Below, piece by piece: positions 27,511 through 35,165 of a stretch of DNA of 64,000 bases. The notes under the pieces were generated by a model, which was not told where the DNA came from, made no database searches, and saw only the letters and a program-made list of their open reading frames with translations. Made by a program: the position numbers and the translations under genes. Each line of letters begins with the position of its first letter. Position 1 is the first letter of the stretch. The stretch is taken from positions 62,001 through 126,000 of the forward strand of contig NZ_JANLCN010000005.1 in assembly GCF_024979255.1 (NCBI RefSeq), written 5' to 3'. This DNA is from Herbiconiux moechotypicola (lineage in GTDB: Bacteria > Actinomycetota > Actinomycetes > Actinomycetales > Microbacteriaceae).

Positions 27511-27819
27511 TCAGGCCGGGACCGAGAAGAGCAGCTCCGTGTGATACACCCGCGGGGGCTCGGCGTAGAGGGGCGTGACGCGGTCGACGAACACGGTGAA
27601 GCCCTCGCTCGCGGTGAAGATCTCGGTGTGGTGCGCCACAGTCTCCCACTCGATGCGCAGCAGGAACGTGGAGTCCTTGTCGACGGCGCGGTCGAGGGTG
27701 AGGGAGTGGAAGCCCTCGGCTGCCTCGAAGATGGGCAGCGACAGCTCGACGAGCTCGGCGAACTTCTCCTCCGACCCCGGTGTCACGACGAATTCGGCGA
27801 TCTCCCACTTGGTGCTCAT
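27511..27819 (-). CDS. Antibiotic biosynthesis monooxygenase (ABM) domain protein
   Basis: A 102-residue single-domain protein with the dimeric alpha/beta-barrel ABM fold: WEIAEFVVTPGSEEKFAELV at the N-terminus, SLTLDRAVDKDSTFLLRIEW near residue 42 and VAHHTEIFTASEGF near 64. Relatives include small cofactor-free monooxygenases and heme or quinone-handling enzymes. ATG 27819 follows GAGAGGA; an upstream in-frame ATG has no such site. It is divergent from the TPP-dependent enzyme gene and has a TTGACA promoter that shares a motif with two monooxygenase promoters, tying it to that gene cluster. Confidence 0.82.
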   Translation of the reverse strand: MSTKWEIAEFVVTPGSEEKFAELVELSLPIFEAAEGFHSLTLDRAVDKDSTFLLRIEWETVAHHTEIFTASEGFTVFVDRVTPLYAEPPRVYHTELLFSVPA

Positions 27820-27854
27820 GGCGGTCCTCTCTAGGCGTGGTCTCACGTGAACTT

Positions 27855-27883
27855 TACAGACAGCCACGTTTCAAGCTTGTCAA
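27855..27883 (-). promoter_or_regulatory. promoter of ABM gene with shared cluster motif
   Basis: Reading leftward: -35 TTGACA (27883-27878), a 17-base spacer, then TCTGTA (27860-27855). The spacer contains gcttgaaacgtgg (27876-27864), nearly repeated at 29550-29563 and 37844-37856 upstream of two monooxygenase genes. This looks like a regulator site laid over the promoter. Confidence 0.55.
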
Positions 27884-27910
27884 TTGGTGAGATTGACGCC
27901 CGAGAGCCCG

Positions 27911-27920
27911 GTAACTTTGC
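27911..27920 (-). promoter_or_regulatory. second copy of cluster motif at start of TPP enzyme gene
   Basis: gtaactttgc on the plus strand is gcaaagttac on the minus strand, close to the gcaaaagttac seen at 29537-29547. It lies five bases before the GTG of the TPP-dependent enzyme, so it may act as an operator for that gene. Confidence 0.45.
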
Positions 27921-27925
27921 GTCTC

Positions 27926-29518
27926 GTGAACGATGAGCGCAGAACCACCGGTACCGCCATGATCCAGGCCCTCGAGCGCAACGGGGTCGAGCTCGTGCTC
28001 GGGATCCCCGGCACCCACAACATCGAGCTCTATCGCGGGCTGGAGCGGTCGACCACCATCCGTCACGTGCTCACGAAGCACGAGCAGGGCGCCGCCTATG
28101 CGGCCGACGGCTATGCGCGCGCCACCGGCCGGCCCGGTGTGGTGGTCACGACTTCGGGTCCGGGGCTCACCAACGCCCTCACCGGGATGGCCAACGCGTA
28201 CGCCGACTCCGTGCCCATGCTCGTGATCTCGCCCGCGATCCCCACCGGTCAGGAGCGCTCCGACATCGGCTGGCTGCACGAAATGAAGGACCAGCGGGCG
28301 GCGGTCGACAACATCGCCACCCGCAGCGTACGCGCCGGCACGCCGGCCGCCGCGGTCGACGCCGTGCACGAAGCCTTCGCGCGGTGGGCGGTGGAACGCC
28401 CCCGCCCCGTGCACATCGAGGTTCCGCTCGACGTGCTCGAGGCGGAGTGGGACCCTTCGCAAGACGCCCTCCTCGCCCCGTGGAGGACCCCGTCGCCAGC
28501 GGCCCCGGCTCCCGAGGCCGTCGCCCGCACTGCGGAGCTCGTCGAGGCCTCTCCACTGGTCGTGATCGTGGCCGGCGGCGGTGCCGTCGGCGCCTCCGAG
28601 TCGCTCACCCTCCTCGCCGAACGGCTGGCCGCGCCCGTGGTCACCACCACGCTCGGCAAGGGCGTGCTCGACGAGCGGCATCCGCTCTGCGTGGGCGAGT
28701 TCGCCACCAACACCGCCGTCTCCTCCCTTCTCGAGCGCGCCGACCTGGTGCTCGCGATCGGCACTGAGATCGCCGTGCCCGAGGTGTGGGGCGGGGTCAC
28801 CACACCGCGTGTGCGTGTCGACATCGATCCCGCCCAGCTGCACAAGAACATCCGCGCCGACGTGGCCGTGCACGCCGACGCCGACCTGTTCGCGAGGGCC
28901 CTGCTCGGCGCCGTCGAGGCGCGCGAGCACACCGGCCGGGTGGAGCTCGTCGCGGAGGTGCGCGCCGAGATCCTCGAGGGGATGGAGGCGGCCATCGGCC
29001 GCTGGCGGGCGATTCAAGACGAGCTCTCCGCCGCGCTGCCCGCCGACACCATCGTGACGGGCGACAGCTCCCAGGTCTCCTATCTCGGCACCGGTCCGTT
29101 CTGGCGCTTCGCGGAGCCGCGTCACTACCTCGTCACCACGGGCTTCTCGACCCTCGGCTACTCCCTGCCCGCGGCGATCGGCGCCAAGCTCGCCTTTCCC
29201 GAGGCCCCGGTCGTGTGCCTGGTCGGCGACGGAGCGTTCCTGTTCAGTGCGCAGGAGGTGCTCACGGCGCGCGAGCTCGGGCTGCCCCTCCCGATCGTCG
29301 TGGTCGACAACGCCGGCTTCGCCGAGATCCGCCAGAACATGACGGATGCGGGCATGCCGCCGCTGGCCGTCGACTACGCACCGCTCGGCATGGAGGCCTT
29401 CGCACACGCCGTCGGAGTCGCCTTCCGGAGCGTGGACGGGGTGGGAGAACTTGCGGCTGCCGTGGCCGACGCACTCACTGCGCCGGGGCCGACTCTCCTC
29501 CATTTGCAAATTACGTGA
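27926..29518 (+). CDS. TPP-dependent 2-oxoacid decarboxylase/acetolactate-synthase-like enzyme
   Basis: A 530-residue thiamine-diphosphate enzyme with the three standard domains. The catalytic Glu is in LTKHEQGAAYAADGYARATG near residue 50; the central domain spans about 190-330; the cofactor motif GDGAFLFSAQEV to VVVDN runs near 433-460. The N-terminus (GIPGTHNIELYRGL) resembles 5-guanidino-2-oxopentanoate decarboxylase (AruI)-type proteins, but substrate cannot be assigned. GTG 27926 is favoured: GDGA and Glu positions give a normal length, and a possible -10 (TAACTT, 27912-27917) would make the mRNA leaderless. ATG 27959 is the alternative. It heads the flavin monooxygenase cluster. Confidence 0.83.
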   Translation: MNDERRTTGTAMIQALERNGVELVLGIPGTHNIELYRGLERSTTIRHVLTKHEQGAAYAADGYARATGRPGVVVTTSGPGLTNALTGMANAYADSVPMLVISPAIPTGQERSDIGWLHEMKDQRAAVDNIATRSVRAGTPAAAVDAVHEAFARWAVERPRPVHIEVPLDVLEAEWDPSQDALLAPWRTPSPAAPAPEAVARTAELVEASPLVVIVAGGGAVGASESLTLLAERLAAPVVTTTLGKGVLDERHPLCVGEFATNTAVSSLLERADLVLAIGTEIAVPEVWGGVTTPRVRVDIDPAQLHKNIRADVAVHADADLFARALLGAVEAREHTGRVELVAEVRAEILEGMEAAIGRWRAIQDELSAALPADTIVTGDSSQVSYLGTGPFWRFAEPRHYLVTTGFSTLGYSLPAAIGAKLAFPEAPVVCLVGDGAFLFSAQEVLTARELGLPLPIVVVDNAGFAEIRQNMTDAGMPPLAVDYAPLGMEAFAHAVGVAFRSVDGVGELAAAVADALTAPGPTLLHLQIT

Positions 29519-29571
29519 GCCAAAGGAACGCCAGATGCAAAAGTTACATGCTTGAACACGTGGCGTAGCAA
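29505..29571 (+). promoter_or_regulatory. promoter/operator region of first NtaA-type monooxygenase
   Basis: Two related elements 31 bases apart: tgcaaattacgtgagc (29505-29520, overlapping the previous stop codon) and tgcaaaagttacatgcttg (29536-29554), the latter running into aacacgtgg. GTTACA (29543-29548), a 17-base gap and TAGCAA (29566-29571) could be the -35 and -10. The second element matches the one at 37830-37856 almost exactly. Confidence 0.6.
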
Positions 29572-29646
29572 ACTCGAAACATTCGCGAGAGAGGCTGGGG
29601 GTATCGCCCGGGATCCGGGGGAGCAACAGAAGGGTTTCGATCAGGC

Positions 29647-30966
29647 ATGAGCGCAGCGCGTTTCCACCTCGGCTGGTTCTTCGAGGGAGCGAGCCCCCAG
29701 GCGTGGGGCAAGCCCTTCACCGGCGCGATCGGCCGTGACTGGATGCGCCCCGACTTCTCCGAAGACGTCGCCCGCACGCTCGAGCGGGCGCGTTTCGACT
29801 ACGTGCTCATCGAGGACTCGTCGTACGTGGCCGACGTCTGGGGCGGCTCGATGAAGATCTACCTCGAGAACGCCATCGCCACCCCCCGGCAAGACCCGGC
29901 CGTGGTGGCCAACCTCATGCTGCAGGCCACGTCGCGCATCGGCATCGTGCCGACGCTCGCCACCTTCGCCTACCCGCCCTACATCCTCGCCCGCCTGGTC
30001 GGCACGCTCGACCAGGTCTCGAACGGCCGGGCCGGCTGGAACATGGTGACCGGCAGCTCCACCCGCGCGGCCCAGAACTTCGGCCTCGCCGACCAGGCCG
30101 AGCACGACAAGCGCTACGACATGGCCGACGAGTACATGCAGGTCGTCAACGGTCTCTGGGACTCCTGGTCGCCCTCGTCGATCAGGGCCGACCTCGAGAC
30201 CGGCATCTTCGCCGACGCCGACGAGGTGCACACGATCGACTTCGAGGGCGAGTACTACAGCGTGCGCGGCCCCCTCAACTCGGGCCCGCTGCCGCAGGGG
30301 CGGCCCGCCATCGCCCAGGCGGGCGGCTCGCCTCGCGGGCGTCAGTTCGCCGCGCAGTACGCCAACACGATCGTGACGGATGCGAAGGGCATCGACGCGA
30401 TGAAGGCCTACCGCGACGACGTGCGGGCCAGGATGGCCTCGCTCGGCCGCAACCCCGACGACTGCAAGGTGCTCTTTCTGGTCAACCCGGTCATCGGCCG
30501 CACCGAGCGGGATGCGCAGGAGCGCCTCGCCGAGCGCGAGGCCGCGGCGGTGGACGAGGCCGAGATCGTGCTCGCCCACTTCTCCAAGGTGACCAACATC
30601 GACTTCTCGGTGCTGGGCCTGGACGCCGTGCTCGGCGAGCAGGAGCTCACCACGAACGGCCACCAACAGAGCCTCGACCAGTTCATCTCCGCCAACCGCG
30701 GCAAGACGCTCCGCGAGGCGGCCGTCGGCAGTCTCGGTGCGAACGGTGCGGTGCCCTTCGTCGGCACGCCCGAGACCATCGCGGCGCAGATGGACGAGGT
30801 GATGCAGGAGGTGGGCGGCGACGGCTTCCTCTTCTACAGCGGCGAGCTCAACCGCAAGACGCTCGCCGAGGTGGCCGATGGGCTGGTGCCGGCGCTCCAG
30901 CGCCGTGGCCTCACCCGCACCGAGTACTCGCACGAGCGGTTCACCGACAACCTCCTCGACTTCTGA
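29647..30966 (+). CDS. NtaA/DszA-type flavin-dependent monooxygenase (first of three paralogs)
   Basis: A 439-residue luciferase-like TIM-barrel monooxygenase of the NtaA/SnaA/DszA group: ARFHLGWFFEG at the start, FDYVLIEDSSYVADVWGGS near residue 50, RAGWNMVTGSSTRAAQNFG near 122 and the FEGEYYSVRGPL substrate-loop segment near 200. These enzymes use reduced FMN and oxygen to attack C-N or C-S bonds in compounds such as nitrilotriacetate, EDTA or sulfones. They need a flavin reductase, and none is encoded nearby. It is followed by an ABC importer and two further paralogs downstream. Confidence 0.88.
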   Translation: MSAARFHLGWFFEGASPQAWGKPFTGAIGRDWMRPDFSEDVARTLERARFDYVLIEDSSYVADVWGGSMKIYLENAIATPRQDPAVVANLMLQATSRIGIVPTLATFAYPPYILARLVGTLDQVSNGRAGWNMVTGSSTRAAQNFGLADQAEHDKRYDMADEYMQVVNGLWDSWSPSSIRADLETGIFADADEVHTIDFEGEYYSVRGPLNSGPLPQGRPAIAQAGGSPRGRQFAAQYANTIVTDAKGIDAMKAYRDDVRARMASLGRNPDDCKVLFLVNPVIGRTERDAQERLAEREAAAVDEAEIVLAHFSKVTNIDFSVLGLDAVLGEQELTTNGHQQSLDQFISANRGKTLREAAVGSLGANGAVPFVGTPETIAAQMDEVMQEVGGDGFLFYSGELNRKTLAEVADGLVPALQRRGLTRTEYSHERFTDNLLDF

Positions 30967-31087
30967 CCCACGGCTCGCGCATCCCGACCCGCGCATCCGC
31001 ACGCCGACCCGACTTCCCGACCGCACCACCCCGCACCACACGCACCTCCCCCCACACCGGAGCACCACCTCACGAGAGGAACACCCC

Positions 31088-32167
31088 ATGAAGAAGAGGC
31101 ACGCGATCGCCGCGCTGACCTCGGTCGCCGCCCTGCTCGCGCTCAGCGCCTGCAGTTCGTCGAGCGAGGCCGGCACCTCCACCGCAGCCGCCGACGGCGA
31201 GCTCAGCGGTTCCGTCACCTTCGCCGGCTACGGCGGCACGGGCGAGGAGGCCGCCCGCGCGGCCTGGTTCGACCCCTTCACCGCCGAGACCGGGGTCGAG
31301 GTGCTGAACGACAGCCCCGTCACCTGGGCGCGCGTGCAGGAGATGGTCGCGGCCGACAACGTGGTGTGGGACGTCGCCCAGGGCGGCATCACCCAGGGTG
31401 TCGAAGACAACCCCGACCTCGAGATGATCGACTGCGACGTGGTCGACTGCGCCGCCTTCGACGACGCGGCCTTCCCCATCTACCCGCAGGCGGTGCCGCT
31501 GTTCACCTTCTCGCAGGTGGTGGCCTACAACACCGACACCTTCGGTGACGACGCGCCCTCCGGCTACGCCGACTTCTTCGACCCCTCGGTCGAGGGTCTG
31601 CGCCTCATGCCGAGCATCGGCGGCAACGCCTGGGCCGGCCAGCTCGAGGCCGCGCTGCTCTACGACGGCGTCGCCCGCGAAGACCTCTACCCCCTCGACG
31701 TCGACCGGGCGCTATCGGTGATCGACGGCATCAAGGACCAGATGGTCATCATGACCGACGACGGCCAGTGCATCAGCCAGGTCGCCTCGGGTGAGGCCGC
31801 CATGGGCATCTGCTACAACGGCCGCGTCGGCCTCGCCGCCGACGAGGGCCAGCCGGTCGCGGCGGCCTGGGGCCAGCAGACCATGCTCGCCGACTACATC
31901 TACATTCCCAAGGGCACCCCGAACCTCGCCAACGCGCAGGCTCTGGTCGCCTATATCGTCGAGAACCAGGGCGCCATCGCCAGCCAGATCGCCTACGGCC
32001 CGATCAACCCGAACGCACCGGTGGACACCGATTCCCCGTGGCTGTCGTACGTTCCCACCGAGAACGCCGAGGAGGGCGACCAGGCCCCGATCGTGCCCGA
32101 CCAGACCTGGTGGACCGAGAACTTCGACTCGGTCGTCGAGCAGCTCACCGCCTGGGCCGCTTCCTGA
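31088..32167 (+). CDS. ABC importer substrate-binding lipoprotein, polyamine (PotD) type
   Basis: A 359-residue lipoprotein: lipobox LLALSAC places the lipidated Cys near residue 22. The mature domain is an extracellular solute-binding protein of the spermidine/putrescine group (SVTFAGYGGTGEEAARAAWF, then DVAQGGITQGVEDN near 97). ATG 31088 follows AGGAA. The preceding 120 bases are C-rich and nearly free of G. Permeases and ATPase follow. Polyamine-type importers also carry opines, aminophosphonates and other cationic or zwitterionic compounds, so the ligand is open; it probably feeds the flanking monooxygenases and M20 hydrolase. Confidence 0.87.
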   Translation: MKKRHAIAALTSVAALLALSACSSSSEAGTSTAAADGELSGSVTFAGYGGTGEEAARAAWFDPFTAETGVEVLNDSPVTWARVQEMVAADNVVWDVAQGGITQGVEDNPDLEMIDCDVVDCAAFDDAAFPIYPQAVPLFTFSQVVAYNTDTFGDDAPSGYADFFDPSVEGLRLMPSIGGNAWAGQLEAALLYDGVAREDLYPLDVDRALSVIDGIKDQMVIMTDDGQCISQVASGEAAMGICYNGRVGLAADEGQPVAAAWGQQTMLADYIYIPKGTPNLANAQALVAYIVENQGAIASQIAYGPINPNAPVDTDSPWLSYVPTENAEEGDQAPIVPDQTWWTENFDSVVEQLTAWAAS

Positions 32168-32174
32168 TCCGCCC

Positions 32175-32207
32175 GGCGAGGCGGGGCCCCGGTGGCCCCG
32201 CCTCGCC
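32175..32207 (+). terminator. strong intercistronic hairpin after the binding-protein gene
   Basis: ggcgaggcggggcc (32175-32188) and ggccccgcctcgcc (32194-32207) form a perfect 14-bp stem around ccggt. Lying between the binding-protein and permease genes, it probably stabilises or partly terminates the mRNA, so that binding protein is made in excess. Confidence 0.75.
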
Positions 32208-32238
32208 ACCCTTTCCCGAACCCCTCCCGAGGAGCGCC

Positions 32239-33102
32239 ATGACGACTCCCCCCGCACCGCGCCGGCGTTTCGGCGTCGACTTCGCGACCGTGCTCGCCTC
32301 GCCCGCCGTGCTCTTCGGTGTGGCGGTGTTCCTCGTGCCGGTCATCGTGATCCTCGTGCGCAGCCTCACCGACCCGTCGCCCGCCACCTACGCCGACGCC
32401 GTCACGAGCGACATCTTCCTTCGCTCGATCTGGACGACGTTCCGCATGGCCGTCTGCGTCACCGCGGTGTGCCTGCTGGTGAGCTACCCCTACGCCTGGG
32501 CGCTCGCCCGTGGCCCGAAGGCGGTGCGCATCGTGCTGCTCGGCGCGGTGCTGCTGTCGTTCTGGACCAGCACGCTCGTGCGCACCTACGCCTGGCAGAT
32601 CCTGCTCAACAACACCGGCGTCATCAACAGCTTCCTGATCGACTCGGGGCTCATCTCCGACCCCCTCCCGCTCATCCGCACCGACTTCGCGGTCTACGTG
32701 GGCATGGCGCACATCCTGGCGCCCTTCACCATCCTCACCCTCTACACGCAGCTCACCTCGATCAAGCCCGAGGTCGAGCAGGCCGCGGCCAGCCTCGGCG
32801 CGAGCCCCACCTCCGTGTTCTGGCGCATCACGCTTCCGCTCTCGCTGCCCGGCGCCGCCGCGGGCGGGGTGCTCGTGTTCATCCTGTCGCTCGGCTTCTA
32901 CATCACGCCGGAGGTGCTCGGGAACTCGCGCGAGCTCTACCTCGGGTCGGTGATCGTGCAGCAGATCCAGGTGCTGCTGAACTCCGGAACGGGGGCCGCC
33001 ATGTCGATCGTGCTGCTCGTGATGGTGGTCGCGGTGCTGCTGCTGGTGGGCCGTTTCGTCGGCCTCGGCCGCATCCTCGGCATCAGGAGGGGAGACCGAT
33101 GA
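32239..33102 (+). CDS. ABC importer permease 1, PotB type
   Basis: A 287-residue membrane protein with about six transmembrane helices and the EAA coupling loop (EQAAASLGASPTSVFWRITL near residue 180) of PotB-type permeases. ATG 32239 follows GAGGAGC. Its stop overlaps the next gene's ATG. Confidence 0.9.
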   Translation: MTTPPAPRRRFGVDFATVLASPAVLFGVAVFLVPVIVILVRSLTDPSPATYADAVTSDIFLRSIWTTFRMAVCVTAVCLLVSYPYAWALARGPKAVRIVLLGAVLLSFWTSTLVRTYAWQILLNNTGVINSFLIDSGLISDPLPLIRTDFAVYVGMAHILAPFTILTLYTQLTSIKPEVEQAAASLGASPTSVFWRITLPLSLPGAAAGGVLVFILSLGFYITPEVLGNSRELYLGSVIVQQIQVLLNSGTGAAMSIVLLVMVVAVLLLVGRFVGLGRILGIRRGDR

Positions 33103-33947
33103 GGGCTCGCTGGTTCTCGATCACCGTCGCGGTCGTGATGGCCGTCGTCTTCATCGCGCCCACGATCGTGGTGGTCGGCTCGTCGTTCTCCGACTCGAGC
33201 TTCATCTCCTTCCCGCCCGAGGGCTTCTCGCTGCGCTGGTACGACGACGTGTTCGGCGACCCGCAGTGGATGCGCGCGTTCGGCAACAGCGTGGCCGTCG
33301 GCCTCCTCGCGGCGGCGCTGGCGATCGTGGTGGGCACGCTGCTCGCCATGGGAGCCGCCCGCAGCCGCATCCTGCCCTCGGCCGCGGTGACGGGACTCGC
33401 CGTCATCCCGATCGTGGTGCCGAGCGTGGTGCTCGGCGTGGGCTTCTACATCGTGGCGGTGAACCTCGGGTTCACCGGCAGTGTGGTGGGACTTGCGCTC
33501 GCGCACGCGGCGCTCGGCGCCCCGTATGTGTTCGTGGGGGTGCTCGCCGCGCTCACCTCGGTCGACCGCAGCACCGAGGAGGCCGCCCGGGTGAGCGGGG
33601 CCACGCAGCTCGGCGCGTTCCTCCGGGTGACCGTGCCGGCCATCGCGCCCGCGGCGCTCGTGGGCGGGCTGCTCGCCTTCATCACCTCGTGGGATGAGGT
33701 CATCGTCGCCGGGTTCATGACCTCGCCCAGCTTCCGCACCCTTCCCGTGCTCATCTTCGCGCAGGTGCGCACTGGGGCCGACCCCTCCACCTCTGCCGTC
33801 GCGACCGTGGTGACGGTGTTCTCGCTGCTGCTCATGCTCGTGGTGGGCGGGGTCTCGGCCCTGCTCGCCCGCCGTCGTCGCCTGGCCGCCACCAAGGCCA
33901 GGGCCGACGACACCGCAACCTCCGCCCCCGAGAAAGGCTCCCGATGA
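33099..33947 (+). CDS. ABC importer permease 2, PotC type
   Basis: A 282-residue membrane protein with six hydrophobic helices and the PotC-type loop EEAARVSGATQLGAFLRVTV near residue 163. The start (ATG 33099, with AGGAGGGGA upstream) overlaps the previous stop, and its own stop overlaps the ATPase ATG. It forms a heterodimeric channel with the preceding permease. Confidence 0.9.
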   Translation: MRARWFSITVAVVMAVVFIAPTIVVVGSSFSDSSFISFPPEGFSLRWYDDVFGDPQWMRAFGNSVAVGLLAAALAIVVGTLLAMGAARSRILPSAAVTGLAVIPIVVPSVVLGVGFYIVAVNLGFTGSVVGLALAHAALGAPYVFVGVLAALTSVDRSTEEAARVSGATQLGAFLRVTVPAIAPAALVGGLLAFITSWDEVIVAGFMTSPSFRTLPVLIFAQVRTGADPSTSAVATVVTVFSLLLMLVVGGVSALLARRRRLAATKARADDTATSAPEKGSR

Positions 33948-35068
33948 CCGCCCTGCAGCACGATGTCGCCGACCTCACGACGGCCGGCGCCGCGGTGTCG
34001 ATCCGCGGCGTGAGCAAGTACTACGGCTCCTTCGCCGCCGTCGACGACGTGTCGCTCGAGATCGAACCGGGCTCGTTCGTCACCCTGCTGGGTGCCTCCG
34101 GGTCGGGCAAGACCACGCTCCTGCGCATCCTCGCCGGCTTCCTCGACGCCTCGTCGGGGGCGATCGAGCTCGACGGCCGCGACCTCACCCGGGTGCCCGT
34201 GCACAAGCGGGAGATCGGCATGGTGTTCCAGAACTACGCCCTCTTCCCGCACATGACGGTGCAGAAGAACGTGGAGTTCCCGCTCGCGAGGCGCCGGGTG
34301 CCGCGCGCCGACCGGCCGCGGCTGATCGCCGAGGCGCTCGAGGCGGTGGAGCTCACCGGCTTCGAGCGGCGCATGCCCACCGAGCTCTCGGGCGGGCAGC
34401 AGCAGCGCGTGGCGCTCGCCCGCGCCATCGTGGCCAAGCCCCGCCTGCTGCTCATGGACGAGCCGCTCGGTGCGCTCGACCGCCGGCTGCGCGAGGCGCT
34501 GCAGGTGCAGATCCGACAGCTCAGCCACGAGCTCGGCCTCACTGTCATCAACGTGACGCACGACCAGGAGGAGGCGCTCACCATGAGCGACCGCATCGCC
34601 CTCCTGGCGGGCGGGCGGCTGGTGCAGTACGGCACGCCGTACGAGCTCTACGCCCGGCCCGGCAGCGAGGTGGCGGCACGGTTCCTCGGCGAGTCGAACA
34701 TCTTCAGCGGGGTGCCCCGGCAGCGCGCCGGGCTCTGGGAGATCGACGTGGCGGGGGAGTCGGTGCGACTGCCCGACAGTTCCACCGACCCGGTGCCGGG
34801 AGAGCAGGCCTCCGTGTTCATCCGCCCGCACCGGATGCACGTGGCGCCGGCCGGGTCGGCCCCGGCGGGCGAGGACCGCTGCACCGTGACCGGACGCGTC
34901 GCCGCGGCCATCTACGCGGGGGACTCCTGCAAGCTCCACGTCGAGCTGGAGCAGGGCGATCCCGTCGTCGTACGCGCCGACTCCGAGCTGCTGCAGACCG
35001 TCGCCACCGGCGACCGCGTCGAGGTGTCGTGGCGGCGCACCGACGCGCTGCTGCTCGCGCGGTCCTGA
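33944..35068 (+). CDS. ABC importer ATPase, PotA type with TOBE domain
   Basis: A 374-residue ATPase. Walker A is GASGSGKTT near residue 48, the signature is LSGGQQQRVALARAI near 148, and Walker B is LLLMDEPLGALDRRL near 169. A C-terminal TOBE-like regulatory domain occupies about 280-374 (VFIRPHRMHVAPAG). The ATG overlaps the permease stop codon. It powers the polyamine-type importer encoded upstream. A 15-bp tandem repeat begins two bases after its stop. Confidence 0.91.
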   Translation: MTALQHDVADLTTAGAAVSIRGVSKYYGSFAAVDDVSLEIEPGSFVTLLGASGSGKTTLLRILAGFLDASSGAIELDGRDLTRVPVHKREIGMVFQNYALFPHMTVQKNVEFPLARRRVPRADRPRLIAEALEAVELTGFERRMPTELSGGQQQRVALARAIVAKPRLLLMDEPLGALDRRLREALQVQIRQLSHELGLTVINVTHDQEEALTMSDRIALLAGGRLVQYGTPYELYARPGSEVAARFLGESNIFSGVPRQRAGLWEIDVAGESVRLPDSSTDPVPGEQASVFIRPHRMHVAPAGSAPAGEDRCTVTGRVAAAIYAGDSCKLHVELEQGDPVVVRADSELLQTVATGDRVEVSWRRTDALLLARS

Positions 35069-35070
35069 GC

Positions 35071-35137
35071 GCATCCGTACCATCCGCATCCGTACCATCC
35101 GCATCCGTACCACCCGCATCCGTACCACCCGCATCCG
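35071..35137 (+). repeat. 15-bp tandem repeat between ATPase and M20 genes
   Basis: Four copies of gcatccgtaccaycc (35071, 35086, 35101, 35116; y is t in the first two and c in the last two) plus a partial fifth (gcatccg). Each copy, read with the preceding c, contains CGCATCC, the reverse complement of the heptamer GGATGCG that is common throughout the window. Confidence 0.95.
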
Positions 35138-35165
35138 CACCCCCATCCAGACACGAGGAACCACC

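Noticed and set aside
35071-35137. CRISPR or insertion-sequence end
   Set aside because: Simple tandem 15-bp units without spacers, inverted ends or a transposase.
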